A stretch of 64,000 bases of DNA from Ectopseudomonas composti (GTDB taxonomy: Bacteria; Pseudomonadota; Gammaproteobacteria; Pseudomonadales; Pseudomonadaceae). The first letter of the stretch is position 1. The number at the start of each line of letters is the position of its first letter. The notes below the pieces were generated by a model that did no database searches, was not told the DNA's origin, and saw only the letters and a list, made by a program, of their open reading frames with translations. Positions 35,472 through 44,307 of this stretch are shown piece by piece. The DNA is taken from NCBI RefSeq assembly GCF_900115475.1, contig NZ_FOWP01000004.1, positions 248,001-312,000 on the forward strand. The letters run 5' to 3'. A program made the translations under genes and the position numbers.

Positions 35472-38369
35472 TCACAGCTCCTGGCGTTGGCTTTCAGGGT
35501 CATAGAAGGGCAGTTGCACCACCGTGGCCTGCACCATCTCGCCGCCTTCGACGCGGATCGGCAGGCGCTGGCCTGGCGTGGCCTGGTCGGGCGCGCAATA
35601 GGCCAGGCCGATGATCTGGCCGAGGGTTTGCGAGTACTCGCAGGAGGTGACGTTGCCGCTGATGTCCGAGCCCTTGAGCACCAGATGGCCTTCCAGCGGC
35701 TGGCTGCTGCCCTTGGCCAGGGTGAAGCCGACCAGCTTGCGGATCGGCGCCTGCACTTCGAGAATTTCCACCGAGCGTTTGCCGACGAAGAACGGCTTGC
35801 TGCGGGCGATGGCCCAGCCCATGTCGATCTCGGCTGGGCTGGTCATGCCGTCGGTGTCCTGGCTGATGATCACGTGGCCCTTTTCCAGGCGCAGCAGGCG
35901 CTGCGTCTCGACGCCGAACGGGCGGATGTCGAACTCCCGGCCGGCTTCCATCAGCGCGTCCCACAGGGCTTCGCCGTAGCGCGCCGGGACGTGGATTTCG
36001 TAGCCCAGTTCACCGACAAAACCAACCCGCAGCAGGCGTGCGGGCATGCCGGCAACCGTGCCCAGGCGCACCGCCAGGTAGGGGAAACCCTCGGCGGACA
36101 GGTCAATATCGCTGCACAGTTTGGCCAGCACCTTGCGTGAGTCTGGCCCGGCCAGGTTGACCGCAGCCAGTGCGGCGGTGACGTTGGTGATATCGACGTT
36201 CAGGCGCCACTGCGCGTTCCACTTGAGCATCTGCTGGTAGACGCGGTCGACGCCGCTGGTGGTGGCGCTGACGTAGAAGTGTTCGTCGGCGAAGCGCGCG
36301 CAGACGCCGTCGTCGATCACCACACCGTGCTCGTTGGTCATCAGCGCATAGCGCGAACGGCCCACCGGCTGTTTGGCGAAGGCGAAGGTGTAGAGGCGGT
36401 TGAGCAGCTCGGCGGCGTCCGGGCCGCGCACGTCGAGGCCGCCCAGGGTGGACACGTCGATCAGGCCAACCTTCTCACGCACCTGGCGCGCCTCAGCCTG
36501 CATGCAGGCTTCGCGTTCTTCCGGCTTGCCGTAGTAGGCCGGGCGCTGCCAGATGCCGGCGGGCATCATCTTCGCCCCCAGCTCCAGATGGCGCGCGTGC
36601 ATGGCGGTTTGCCGATACGGATCGAAGCCACGGCCGGCGACCTGCGCCAGGGTTTCCGGGCTGAACGGCGGGCGCGCGGTGGTCACCCCGGTTTCGCTGA
36701 CGCTGCGGCCGGTGGCCTGGGCCACCAGGCGCGCGGTGGGCAGCGCCGAGTGGCGGCCCTGCGAGGTGCCCATGCCGACGGTGGAGAAGCGTTTGACCAG
36801 TTGCACGTCGCGGTAGCCGATGCGGGTGGCGTTGACGATGTCACGCACCTGCAGGTCTTCGTCGAAGTCGACGAAATCCTTGCCTTTCGGGTGCGGGAAG
36901 ATCGGCCAGGGGAAGTTGACCCGTGGCTCGGCTGGCAGCTCGCGCAGTGGCTGACTGGCTTCCAGGCCGAGGGAGGCGAGTGCGCGCAGGGCGCCGTTGG
37001 CGGCATCGATGAGCAGCGCGTCGAGGGCGTTGCGGCCATTGACCGAACCGACCACCTGCAACCCGCTCGGCAGGCCGGACAGGCTGAAGCAGGCGCTGGC
37101 GTCGTCGTAGGCCAGCTTGCCGCCGGCCTGGCACAGCAACTGGTACACCGGCATGTAGCCGGCGGACATGCACAGCAGGTCGCAGCCGATGCGCAGGCTG
37201 CTGTCGGCCACCTTGCCCTGGCCGCTGATGCGGCGCACGTCGACGGCGTTCAGGTGCTTGTCGCCCAGCGCTTCGTAGACCGTGCTGCCGGCATGGCAGG
37301 CAACGCCACGGGTTTGCAGGGCGGTGACCAGATTGGCGTCATCGGCACGTTCGCGCATGTCCACCAGGGCGGCGACCTCGACACCGGCATCGAGCAGATC
37401 GAGGGCGGCCAGGTAGCCGTCGTCGTTGCCGGTCAGCACCACGGCGCGTTGACCCGGCTTGATCGCATAGAGCTTGATCAGGCGCTGCGCGGCGCTAGTC
37501 AGCAGCACGCCGGGCAGGTCGTTGTTGCGGAACACCACCGGCTGGTCGAAGGCGCCAGCGGCATTGATGCACTGGCGGGCGCGTACCTTGTACATCCGAT
37601 TGCCCTGGATCACCGGCAGGTAGTGATCGGTGAACCAGGCGTTGCAGGTGGCTTCCTTGAGGATGCGGATATTGGCGTGGCCTTCGACGGCGGCCAACAG
37701 CTCGGCGCGCAGCTCGGCGGCACGTTTGCCTTCGACATCGAAGCGCGCCCAGGCCAGCGCGCCGCCCAGATAACTCTGCTGTTCGATCAGCAGCACCTTG
37801 GCCCCGGCGTTGGCAGCGGTCAGCGCCGCGCACAGGCCGGCTGGGCCGGCGCCGATCACCGCCAGGTCGGTGAAAAGGAAGGCCTTGTCGTGGTACTGCG
37901 GTTGCAGCTTGAGGTTGAGCACGCCGAGGCCGGCTTTCTTGCGGATCAGCGGTTCCCAGACCTTCCACATGCCCTTGGGCTTGTAGAACGAGCGGTAATA
38001 GAAGCCCACCGGCATGAACTTGGAGAAGTGCCCGAGCAGGGCGTCGCGATCCTTGTCCAGGCTGCCGTTGTAGTTCTGCGCGCTGACTTGCAGGCCGCCA
38101 GACAGCGGCTGCATATCGGCCAGCACGTTGGGTTCGTCCGGCAGTTGCACCAGGGTGTTGGCGTCCTGCCCGGCCATCGACAGCGGGCCGCGCGGGCGGT
38201 GGTACTTGAACGAGCGCGACAGCAGCCAGCGCTGGTTGGCCAACAGGGCGCTGGCGATGCTGTCGCCGGCCAGGCCCTGGTAGGTGGTGCCCTCGAAGTC
38301 GAAGCTGACGGGGCGGTTGCGGTCGATCAGCAGGCCCAGCGGGGCCGGCAGGCGGGTAGCGGCGCTCAT
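35472..38369 (-). CDS. mgdC: N-methylglutamate dehydrogenase / sarcosine oxidase alpha-type subunit
   Basis: A 965-residue SoxA-like subunit. Residues 1-100 resemble the Fer2_4 domain (FDFEGTTYQGLAGDSIASALLANQ). An NAD-binding Rossmann motif is near 165-195 (DLAVIGAGPAGLCAALTAANAGAKVLLIEQ). The last 380 residues are a GCV_T-type tetrahydrofolate domain (ARLLRVGFVGELGYEIHVPARYGEALWDALMEAG, IRPFGVETQRLLRLEKGH). The enzyme would transfer the N-methyl carbon as methylene-THF. The 4-nt overlap with mgdB marks translational coupling. Confidence 0.88.
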   Translation of the reverse strand: MSAATRLPAPLGLLIDRNRPVSFDFEGTTYQGLAGDSIASALLANQRWLLSRSFKYHRPRGPLSMAGQDANTLVQLPDEPNVLADMQPLSGGLQVSAQNYNGSLDKDRDALLGHFSKFMPVGFYYRSFYKPKGMWKVWEPLIRKKAGLGVLNLKLQPQYHDKAFLFTDLAVIGAGPAGLCAALTAANAGAKVLLIEQQSYLGGALAWARFDVEGKRAAELRAELLAAVEGHANIRILKEATCNAWFTDHYLPVIQGNRMYKVRARQCINAAGAFDQPVVFRNNDLPGVLLTSAAQRLIKLYAIKPGQRAVVLTGNDDGYLAALDLLDAGVEVAALVDMRERADDANLVTALQTRGVACHAGSTVYEALGDKHLNAVDVRRISGQGKVADSSLRIGCDLLCMSAGYMPVYQLLCQAGGKLAYDDASACFSLSGLPSGLQVVGSVNGRNALDALLIDAANGALRALASLGLEASQPLRELPAEPRVNFPWPIFPHPKGKDFVDFDEDLQVRDIVNATRIGYRDVQLVKRFSTVGMGTSQGRHSALPTARLVAQATGRSVSETGVTTARPPFSPETLAQVAGRGFDPYRQTAMHARHLELGAKMMPAGIWQRPAYYGKPEEREACMQAEARQVREKVGLIDVSTLGGLDVRGPDAAELLNRLYTFAFAKQPVGRSRYALMTNEHGVVIDDGVCARFADEHFYVSATTSGVDRVYQQMLKWNAQWRLNVDITNVTAALAAVNLAGPDSRKVLAKLCSDIDLSAEGFPYLAVRLGTVAGMPARLLRVGFVGELGYEIHVPARYGEALWDALMEAGREFDIRPFGVETQRLLRLEKGHVIISQDTDGMTSPAEIDMGWAIARSKPFFVGKRSVEILEVQAPIRKLVGFTLAKGSSQPLEGHLVLKGSDISGNVTSCEYSQTLGQIIGLAYCAPDQATPGQRLPIRVEGGEMVQATVVQLPFYDPESQRQEL

Positions 38370-38674
38370 GCGCTCACCTCCTGGGGTTTGGCGGGCGCGG
38401 CGAAGTCGACGCGGCGGTCGAACAGTTCCTTCGGGTCGAAGGTGCGCAGGATCTCGTCGCTGACGGTGTGGCGTTCGGCCAGGAACCAGTAGCTGGAGGC
38501 GTTGTGCATCCACCACTCGGTGACGACGCCGGCGATGTTCTCGCTGTTGAACACGTAGTCGGCCCATTCGGCGTCCGAGCAGGTGTTCGGGTCGGGCATG
38601 CGCTTGAGTTCGCCGCCGTAGGTGAATTCGTTGATGTTGCGAGGCCCGTTGAGCGGGCAGGGCATGATCTTCAT
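38366..38674 (-). CDS. mgdB: N-methylglutamate dehydrogenase / sarcosine oxidase delta-type subunit lacking zinc ligands
   Basis: A 102-residue SoxD-like subunit (MKIMPCPLNGPRNINEFTYGG). In heterotetrameric sarcosine oxidase, the delta subunit binds zinc through CPxCG plus a later His and Cys. Here Cys6 remains, but the second Cys is Asn9, His57 is kept and the position four residues later is Ser61. Zinc binding is therefore probably lost. This CPLNG form is compatible with an N-methylglutamate dehydrogenase subunit. It is separated from mgdA by 118 nt that hold a large palindrome. Confidence 0.83.
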   Translation of the reverse strand: MKIMPCPLNGPRNINEFTYGGELKRMPDPNTCSDAEWADYVFNSENIAGVVTEWWMHNASSYWFLAERHTVSDEILRTFDPKELFDRRVDFAAPAKPQEVSA

Positions 38675-38715
38675 GGGTTCAACTCCTTGACGAGCAAGGC
38701 CGAGGTAATGGGATC

Positions 38716-38781
38716 GTAGGAGCGAGCTCTGCTCGCGAATCCAACCGAGATGAAAGTTTCGCGAGCAGAGCTCGCTCCTAC
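38716..38781. repeat. REP-type palindrome inside the mgd operon
   Basis: Two perfect 24-bp inverted arms, 38716-38739 (GTAGGAGCGAGCTCTGCTCG...) and 38758-38781, with an 18-nt loop. It is a different family from the GTAGGGTGCGC repeats and resembles pseudomonad REP sequences. It lies between mgdA and mgdB. Confidence 0.88.
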
Positions 38782-38792
38782 ATAGGAATGCA

Positions 38793-40031
38793 TCAGTGGC
38801 TCGCCGCCGTGGCGCCCATCTCGTTGACCTGGCGGAAGGTCGAGAAGCGCTCGAGGGCGAAGGGTTTGATCAGTGCCGGGGTCTTGCCGGTGGCGACCAG
38901 CTCGGCCATCGTCCAGCCGCAGATCGGCGTGGCCTTGAAGCCCCAGGTGCCCCAGCCGGCGTCGAGGTAGTAGTTGTCCAGCGGCGAGTGACCCATGATC
39001 GGGCTGTAGTCCGGGGTCATGTCGGTGCTGCCGGCCCACTGGCGCATCAACTTGGCGCCGGCCATGAAGGGGAACATCTCGATGGCTGCTGACAGCAGGC
39101 TTTCCTTCAGGTCCAGGGTCGAGCGCGTGTTGTACAGCGGGTAGGGATCGGAGCCGCCGCCGAAGACGATCTCGCCACGGCTGGTCTGCTGCACGTAGCA
39201 GTGCAGCGCCGAGGAGCTCACCAGCGGGTCGAGGAATGGCTTGAACGGCTGGGTGACCATGGCCTGCAGCGGGTAGGTGTGGATCGGCGCCTTGATGTTC
39301 AGCTTGTTCATCAGCAGCGAGCTGGCGCCGGCCACCGCCTGCACCACGCAACCGCAGCGCACGGTGCCACGGTTGGTCTTCACTGCCGTGACCTTGCCGT
39401 TCTCGACGACGAAATCCTGTACCTCGGTGAGCTGATGGATTTCCACGCCGCGCTTGGCCGCCTGCTTGGCGTAGCCCCAGGCCACGGCGTCGTGGCGCGC
39501 GGTGGCGCCGTCGATGTGCCAGAGGCCGGCGAGCACCGGGATATGGCCAGGGTCGAGGTTGAGGCTCGGCACCAGCTCGCGGATCTGCTGGCGGTCGATC
39601 ATTTCGGTGCGGCCACCAAAATGCTTGTTGACCTCGGCGCGCTGGCGGAAGGCGCGCACCGTGGCGTCGGTGTGCGCCAGGGTGAGCTGGCCACGCTCGG
39701 AATACATGATGTTGAAGTCGAACTCGTTGGACAGATCCTTGAACATCCGCACCGACTCGGCATAGAAGCGCACGCCTTCGCTGGTGAGGTAGTTGGAGCG
39801 GATCACCGCCGTGTTGCGCGCGGTGTTGCCACCGCCGAGGTAGGATTTCTCCAGCACCGCGACGTTGGTCACGCCGTGGTACTTGGCCAGGTAATAGGCG
39901 GTGGCCAGGCCATGGCCGCCACCACCGATGATGACCACGTCATACGCCGGTTTGAGTTCCTTCGGCGCAGGCAGGTCGACCTCCACGGGGTATTCCGAGG
40001 ACAGGCCGTACTTGAGCAGGGCAAGGGGCAT
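38793..40031 (-). CDS. mgdA: N-methylglutamate dehydrogenase / sarcosine oxidase beta-type subunit
   Basis: A 412-residue FAD flavoprotein of the DAO family, SoxB-like. The dinucleotide motif is VVIIGGGGHGLATAYYLAKYHG (residues 32-53). ARHDAVAWG places His180 at the position that carries covalent FMN in sarcosine oxidase. The C-terminal WGTWGFKATPICGWTMAELVATG block is typical. Together with the alpha, delta and gamma subunits it would oxidise N-methylglutamate to glutamate. It starts 5 nt after the folD stop. Confidence 0.88.
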   Translation of the reverse strand: MPLALLKYGLSSEYPVEVDLPAPKELKPAYDVVIIGGGGHGLATAYYLAKYHGVTNVAVLEKSYLGGGNTARNTAVIRSNYLTSEGVRFYAESVRMFKDLSNEFDFNIMYSERGQLTLAHTDATVRAFRQRAEVNKHFGGRTEMIDRQQIRELVPSLNLDPGHIPVLAGLWHIDGATARHDAVAWGYAKQAAKRGVEIHQLTEVQDFVVENGKVTAVKTNRGTVRCGCVVQAVAGASSLLMNKLNIKAPIHTYPLQAMVTQPFKPFLDPLVSSSALHCYVQQTSRGEIVFGGGSDPYPLYNTRSTLDLKESLLSAAIEMFPFMAGAKLMRQWAGSTDMTPDYSPIMGHSPLDNYYLDAGWGTWGFKATPICGWTMAELVATGKTPALIKPFALERFSTFRQVNEMGATAASH

Positions 40032-40036
40032 TGCGG

Positions 40037-40912
40037 TTACTCCTGGGCCGTCAGGCCATGTTGCTGGCGGGCGGCGGTGACAGTGTTTTGCATCAGCAGG
40101 GCGATGGTCATCGGGCCGACGCCACCGGGCACCGGGGTGATGGCCGAGGCCACCGGCAGCACGGCGTCGAAGTCGACATCGCCGACCAGGCGCGAGCGGC
40201 CGTCCTCGTCGATGCGGTTGATACCGACGTCGATCACCACCGCGCCGGGTTTGATCCAGTTGGCGCCGATCATCTGTGGGCGACCAACGGCGGCGACCAC
40301 GATGTCGGCCTGGCCGCAGAGCTTCTCCGGCTTGACGCTGCGCGAATGCAGCACGGTGACGCTGCAGTTGGCGGCCAGCAGCAGCGCCGCCATCGGCTTG
40401 CCGACGATGTTCGAGCGGCCGACCACCACGGAGTGTTTGCCGGACAGGTCGCCGAGGGTGTCGCGCAGCAGGCGCATGCAGCCGGCCGGGGTGCAGGGCG
40501 TGAGCACCGGGCGGCCCTGGCTGAGGCCGCCGACGTTCTCGCTGTGAAAACCGTCGACGTCCTTGGCCGGGTCGATGGCCTGCAGCACGCGGGTTTCATC
40601 GATATGCGCCGGCAGCGGCAGTTGCACCAGGATGCCGTTGACCGATGCGTCGGCATTGAGCGCGGCCACCACTTCCAGCACGGCTTCGGCGCTGGCGTCG
40701 GCACTCAGGCGATATTCCAGCGAGCGGATGCCCACTTCGCCCGCGCGCAGCACCTTGTTGCGCACGTAGACCTGGCTGGCCGGGTCATCGCCGACCAGCA
40801 CCACAGCCAGCGCCGGCTCGATGCCTTTGGTCTTGAGCACGGCCACGTCGGCGGCAACCTCGGCGAGTACGCGCGCAGCGGCGGCCTTGCCGTCGATCAA
40901 CGTGGCGCTCAT
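40037..40912 (-). CDS. folD: Methylenetetrahydrofolate dehydrogenase/cyclohydrolase
   Basis: A 291-residue bifunctional enzyme converting 5,10-methylene-THF to 10-formyl-THF with NADP+. The catalytic Lys is in [17 protein letters not shown] near residue 50. The substrate block is [25 protein letters not shown] and the cofactor motif is [18 protein letters not shown] near 165. It lies between a purU and the mgd genes with a 4-nt overlap to purU. This indicates a dedicated copy that processes methylene-THF from N-demethylation. Confidence 0.95.
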   Translation of the reverse strand: MSATLIDGKAAAARVLAEVAADVAVLKTKGIEPALAVVLVGDDPASQVYVRNKVLRAGEVGIRSLEYRLSADASAEAVLEVVAALNADASVNGILVQLPLPAHIDETRVLQAIDPAKDVDGFHSENVGGLSQGRPVLTPCTPAGCMRLLRDTLGDLSGKHSVVVGRSNIVGKPMAALLLAANCSVTVLHSRSVKPEKLCGQADIVVAAVGRPQMIGANWIKPGAVVIDVGINRIDEDGRSRLVGDVDFDAVLPVASAITPVPGGVGPMTIALLMQNTVTAARQQHGLTAQE

Positions 40913-41775
40913 CGGAAGATCACCGTCTTGTCGTGGTTGAGGAACACGCGGTGTTCGAGGTGGTACTTGACCGCCTTGGACAGGGCCACCGTTTCGGTAT
41001 CGCGACCCACTGCAACCAGCGCGTCGGGGGTGTAGTTGTGATCCACGCGCTGCACTTCCTGCTCGATGATCGGGCCTTCGTCGAGATCCGAGGTGACGTA
41101 GTGGGCGGTGGCGCCGATCAGCTTCACGCCGCGCTCATAGGCCTGGTGATAGGGCTTGGCGCCCTTGAAGCCGGGCAGGAACGAGTGGTGGATGTTGATG
41201 GCGCGGCCGGACAGTTGCTTGCACAGGTCGTCGGAGAGGATCTGCATGTAGCGCGCCAGCACCACCAGGTCGGTCTTGGTCTCGTCGACGATCTTCAACA
41301 GTTCGGCTTCCTGCTGGGCCTTGCTGTCCTTGGTCACCGGCAGGTAGATGAAGCGGATGCCCTCGCGCTCGGCCATCGGCCGCAGGTCGAGGTGGTTGGA
41401 GACGATGGCGGTGATCTTCATCTGCAGCTCGCCCTTCTGGTGGCGATAGAGCAGGTCGGCCAGGCAATGGTCATACTTGCTGACCATCAGCAGCACGCGC
41501 ATCGGCTCGGTGGTGTCGTGCAGTTCCCAGGTCATCTCGAAGCGTTCGGCGACATCGACGAAACCGTCCTGGATCTGCTGGATTTCACCGGCGAAACCAG
41601 CGTTGAAACGGAAAACCGCGCGCATGAAGAAAGAGCCGCTGACCTCGTCATCGAACTGCGCCATTTCGCTGATGTAGCAACCATGGTCGGCAAGGAAGGA
41701 CGTTACGGCGGCGACGATGCCGGATGTGGCCGGGCAACTGATCTTGATCACGAACGGGTGCTTGGCGTGCTGCAT
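40909..41775 (-). CDS. purU: Formyltetrahydrofolate deformylase (second copy)
   Basis: A 288-residue PurU paralogue. It has an N-terminal ACT domain ([23 protein letters not shown]) and the catalytic set in [24 protein letters not shown] and [11 protein letters not shown]. It is the first gene of the purU-folD-mgdABCD-iclR transcript and overlaps folD by 4 nt. Its likely job is to release formate and free THF from 10-formyl-THF made by FolD. It is clearly diverged from the copy at 12215-13066. Confidence 0.95.
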   Translation of the reverse strand: MQHAKHPFVIKISCPATSGIVAAVTSFLADHGCYISEMAQFDDEVSGSFFMRAVFRFNAGFAGEIQQIQDGFVDVAERFEMTWELHDTTEPMRVLLMVSKYDHCLADLLYRHQKGELQMKITAIVSNHLDLRPMAEREGIRFIYLPVTKDSKAQQEAELLKIVDETKTDLVVLARYMQILSDDLCKQLSGRAINIHHSFLPGFKGAKPYHQAYERGVKLIGATAHYVTSDLDEGPIIEQEVQRVDHNYTPDALVAVGRDTETVALSKAVKYHLEHRVFLNHDKTVIFR

Positions 41776-42110
41776 GGCGAATCCTCTGCTGGGGTCGGCG
41801 GCAGGAAAATCTTCATGGATAAAAGTGGTGTTCGTCTGTGAAGAAAAATTACTGTGACGAATCTATTTTTCGTGTTGGTGATTTTTATAAGTGAATGAAG
41901 TAGGCATGTCCATGCTTGTAAGGAATTTTTTTATCCTGAGGGGAAATAAAAGACAGATGGCAGTGATGCTCCTATTCGCGACGGAATCCAGAGCGGCCTG
42001 CATGCAAATGACGTGGAGGCACGAGCCCGTAGGGTGCGCCGTGCGCACCGGGGGAGAACGCTGTAGTTAGGCGGTGCGCGCAGCCGTATGCAGGTGCTGC
42101 ATGCGCCTGA
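41776..42110. other. Promoter region of the purU-folD-mgd operon
   Basis: A 335-base AT-rich intergenic region with no credible gene. It contains a GCATG/CATGC inverted repeat at 41904-41915 that may be an operator, A/T runs at 41840-41900 and 41930-41950, and one GTAGGGTGCGC repeat unit at 42029-42049. A TTTGCA half of a sigma-54 site is present, but its upstream GG is missing. Confidence 0.6.
42029..42049. repeat. Single GTAGGGTGCGC repeat unit
   Basis: This 21-bp unit is identical to the arm at 13793-13813. No full inverted partner is present; a partial GGTGCGCGC follows near 42072. Confidence 0.7.
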
Positions 42111-43403
42111 TTACAAACGTGAGTAGGCGAACGGGGCGGGATTGACCAGCGGCGTGCTGCCATCTATCAGGTCCGCCAGCAGGTGGCCGGCGCCAGGCGC
42201 GATGCCGAAGCCGTGGCCGGAGTAACCGGTGGAAAGGAACAACCCGGGTAGCGTCTCGACCGGGCTGATCACTGGAATGGCATCCGGGGTGACATCCATC
42301 ACCCCGGCCCAGCTCTGCTCGACGCGGAGTTGGCGGAAGAAGGGGAAGGCTGCCGCCAGGGCCTGGCGCGCCTCGGCGAGGATGGCTGGGGAGGGCTGCG
42401 GGTCGAGCACCCGGCAGCGTTCGAAGGGGCTTTCAGCATCCATCTCCCAGTGGCGTGGCTGGCGTAATTCGTCGAGAAAACGACCGTCCAGACGCAGGCG
42501 CACTTCGCGAAACTGCTGGCTCAGCGCCGGCAGGAAATCACTCAGGTAACGGAAACTGTCCGGCGTGATCGGTGCCAGGTTGCCGCTGCGCTGGGCGATG
42601 GTGTAGCCGCCGTCTGCGCGTTTGCGGAAGGCATAGCGGCTGGCACCCACGGCCAGCTCCGGGCCACCGGCCATCGGTGCGGTGCGCAGCACCGAGGCCA
42701 CTACCTTCAGTTGCGGCAGGCGCAGGCCGAGATTGGCGCAGAACAGCGTCGACCAGGCGCCGCCCGCCAGCACCACGCTGCTACAGCGCAGACGGCCACG
42801 TTCGCTGTACAGACCGGTGACCTTGCCCGCCGCGATATCCAGGCCGCGCACCGCACAGCCCGTGACGATGCGCGCGCCCAGGCGTTGTGCAGCGCGGGCG
42901 ATCACGGCATTGGCGCGGTGCGGCTCGGCGCGGCCATCGCTGGGTGTATGCAGTGCGCCGCTCCAGCTTGCAGCGGCGCCTTCGGGCATCACCCGCAGCA
43001 ACTCTTTGCCTTCCAGCAGCCGCGCGTGTACGCCATGGGCGTTGGCCGCCTGCAGCCAATCGGCCTGCTGTTGCAACTGGCGTGGGTTTTCGCAGGCATA
43101 AAGCACGCCGCTACGGCGAAACCCCAGGTCTTCGCCAAGGTGCGTCTGCCAGGCGTCCCACAGATGCAGGCTGGCCATGGCTAGGGGGATTTCGGCCAGG
43201 TCGCGGCCCATGCTGCGGCACCAGCCCCAGTTGCGCGAAGATTGCTCTGCACCCACCAGGCCCTTTTCCAGCAGAGTCACGGCGATGCCTCGACGGGCCA
43301 GCCAATAAGCCGTGCTGACACCGATGATGCCGCCGCCAATGATCGCCACCTCGGTGCTCTCGGGCAGCTTGTCGCTGGCCACCTGTTCGATCTGCGGGTA
43401 CAT
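42111..43403 (-). CDS. FAD-dependent amino-acid/amine oxidoreductase (DAO family)
   Basis: A 430-residue flavoprotein with an N-terminal dinucleotide fold (VAIIGGGIIGVSTAYWLARRGIAVTLLEKG, about residues 19-47) and SSRNWGWCR. The C-terminal TGYSGHGFGIAPGAGHLLADLIDG is the usual DAO-family end. It resembles D-amino-acid dehydrogenase (DadA) and glycine/N-methyl amino-acid oxidase families. It lies upstream of the mgd operon in the same direction but is separated by 335 nt. An N-methyl or secondary amine substrate is plausible but unproven. It is divergent from an IclR regulator. Confidence 0.85.
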   Translation of the reverse strand: MYPQIEQVASDKLPESTEVAIIGGGIIGVSTAYWLARRGIAVTLLEKGLVGAEQSSRNWGWCRSMGRDLAEIPLAMASLHLWDAWQTHLGEDLGFRRSGVLYACENPRQLQQQADWLQAANAHGVHARLLEGKELLRVMPEGAAASWSGALHTPSDGRAEPHRANAVIARAAQRLGARIVTGCAVRGLDIAAGKVTGLYSERGRLRCSSVVLAGGAWSTLFCANLGLRLPQLKVVASVLRTAPMAGGPELAVGASRYAFRKRADGGYTIAQRSGNLAPITPDSFRYLSDFLPALSQQFREVRLRLDGRFLDELRQPRHWEMDAESPFERCRVLDPQPSPAILAEARQALAAAFPFFRQLRVEQSWAGVMDVTPDAIPVISPVETLPGLFLSTGYSGHGFGIAPGAGHLLADLIDGSTPLVNPAPFAYSRL

Positions 43404-43417
43404 GCATTCTCTCCGGG

Positions 43418-43438
43418 GTAGGGTGCGTCATGCGCACC
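43418..43438. repeat. Diverged single GTAGGGTGCGC repeat unit
   Basis: Matches the 13793-13813 arm at 19 of 21 positions (GTAGGGTGCGTCATGCGC...). It lies in the gap between the FAD oxidoreductase and IclR genes. Confidence 0.65.
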
Positions 43439-43530
43439 GAAGGAAGGTGCAGCGAGCATGCCCTGGCCGACAGGGCGTGCAATTTGCATCGCGCTGGCCG
43501 ACCTTCCTTTATCAGCATGTGAGAAATTTC

Positions 43531-44295
43531 ATGAGTGGCACCCAGAGCCTGGAGCGGGCGTTCCTGCTGTTGCGCGTCATCGCCACTGCCAGTCAGCGAG
43601 GTGCCAGCCTGGACGAGTTGCGCCTGGCGGCCGGTTGTTCGCAGGCCACCGCCTACCGCCTGCTGCAGTACCTGCGCCGTCAGGGTTTCGTGCGCGGCGC
43701 GCTGCAGCGCGGGCGCTATGTGCTCGGCTACGAACTGTTCGCTCTTGGCGCCCAGGCCGGCAACGCCAGCGCTCTGCGCGAACGGGCGCGGCCGGTGCTG
43801 CTGCGTCTGGCGCAGCGTTTCGGTGACAGCTTCTTTCTGCTGGTGGCGGACGGACACCAGGTGCTGTGCCTGGACATGCTGGCCGGCACACTGCCGGTGC
43901 AGAGCTACAGCGGCGCGGTGGGTGGGCGCATCCCCATGGGTGTCGGCCAGGCCTCGCAGGTGCTGCTGGCCTGGCTCGGACGTAGCGAACGCAATGGAAT
44001 CCTCGCCCACAACGCCGCGACCCTACGCCTGGACTACGGCCTGGAGGTGCAGCGCATCACCGCCAGCCTGCCTAGCGTCAAACGCCTAGGCTACGCCAGC
44101 GGCCTAGTCGACAAACGCTTGCCGGGCTACACCGGCCTGGCGGTGCCGATTCTCGATGGCGATGGTCAGCCGCTCGGTGCTCTCAGTTGCGCACTGGCGC
44201 GGCCGCGCATGAGCGACGCTCGGCGTGAGGCACTGGCGCAGGCCATGAAGGAAGAGGTGCAGCGGCTGCTGAGCGCATTGAACAAACCAGAATGA
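43531..44295 (+). CDS. IclR family transcriptional regulator
   Basis: A 254-residue regulator with an N-terminal winged helix (LERAFLLLRVIATASQRGASLDELRLAAGCSQATAYRLLQYLRRQGFV) and an IclR effector domain (GGRIPMGVGQASQVLLAWLG, YTGLAVPILDGDGQPLGALSCAL). ATG 43531 fits the family; the frame is open further upstream. It is divergent from the FAD oxidoreductase gene, its most likely target. It ends 12 nt before the convergent tetR gene. Confidence 0.88.
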   Translation: MSGTQSLERAFLLLRVIATASQRGASLDELRLAAGCSQATAYRLLQYLRRQGFVRGALQRGRYVLGYELFALGAQAGNASALRERARPVLLRLAQRFGDSFFLLVADGHQVLCLDMLAGTLPVQSYSGAVGGRIPMGVGQASQVLLAWLGRSERNGILAHNAATLRLDYGLEVQRITASLPSVKRLGYASGLVDKRLPGYTGLAVPILDGDGQPLGALSCALARPRMSDARREALAQAMKEEVQRLLSALNKPE

Positions 44296-44307
44296 GCGTT
44301 ACACCAA

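Noticed and set aside
36279..38492. 737-codon plus-strand open frame
   Set aside because: It is antisense to mgdC/mgdB, which are clear homologues. Its low-complexity Gly/Ala/Gln/Val/His composition is typical of a GC-rich shadow frame.
42003..42018. Possible sigma-54 promoter for purU-folD-mgd
   Set aside because: The TTGCA -12 part and the CACG fit, but the invariant -24 GG is TC and it lies over 200 nt from purU.
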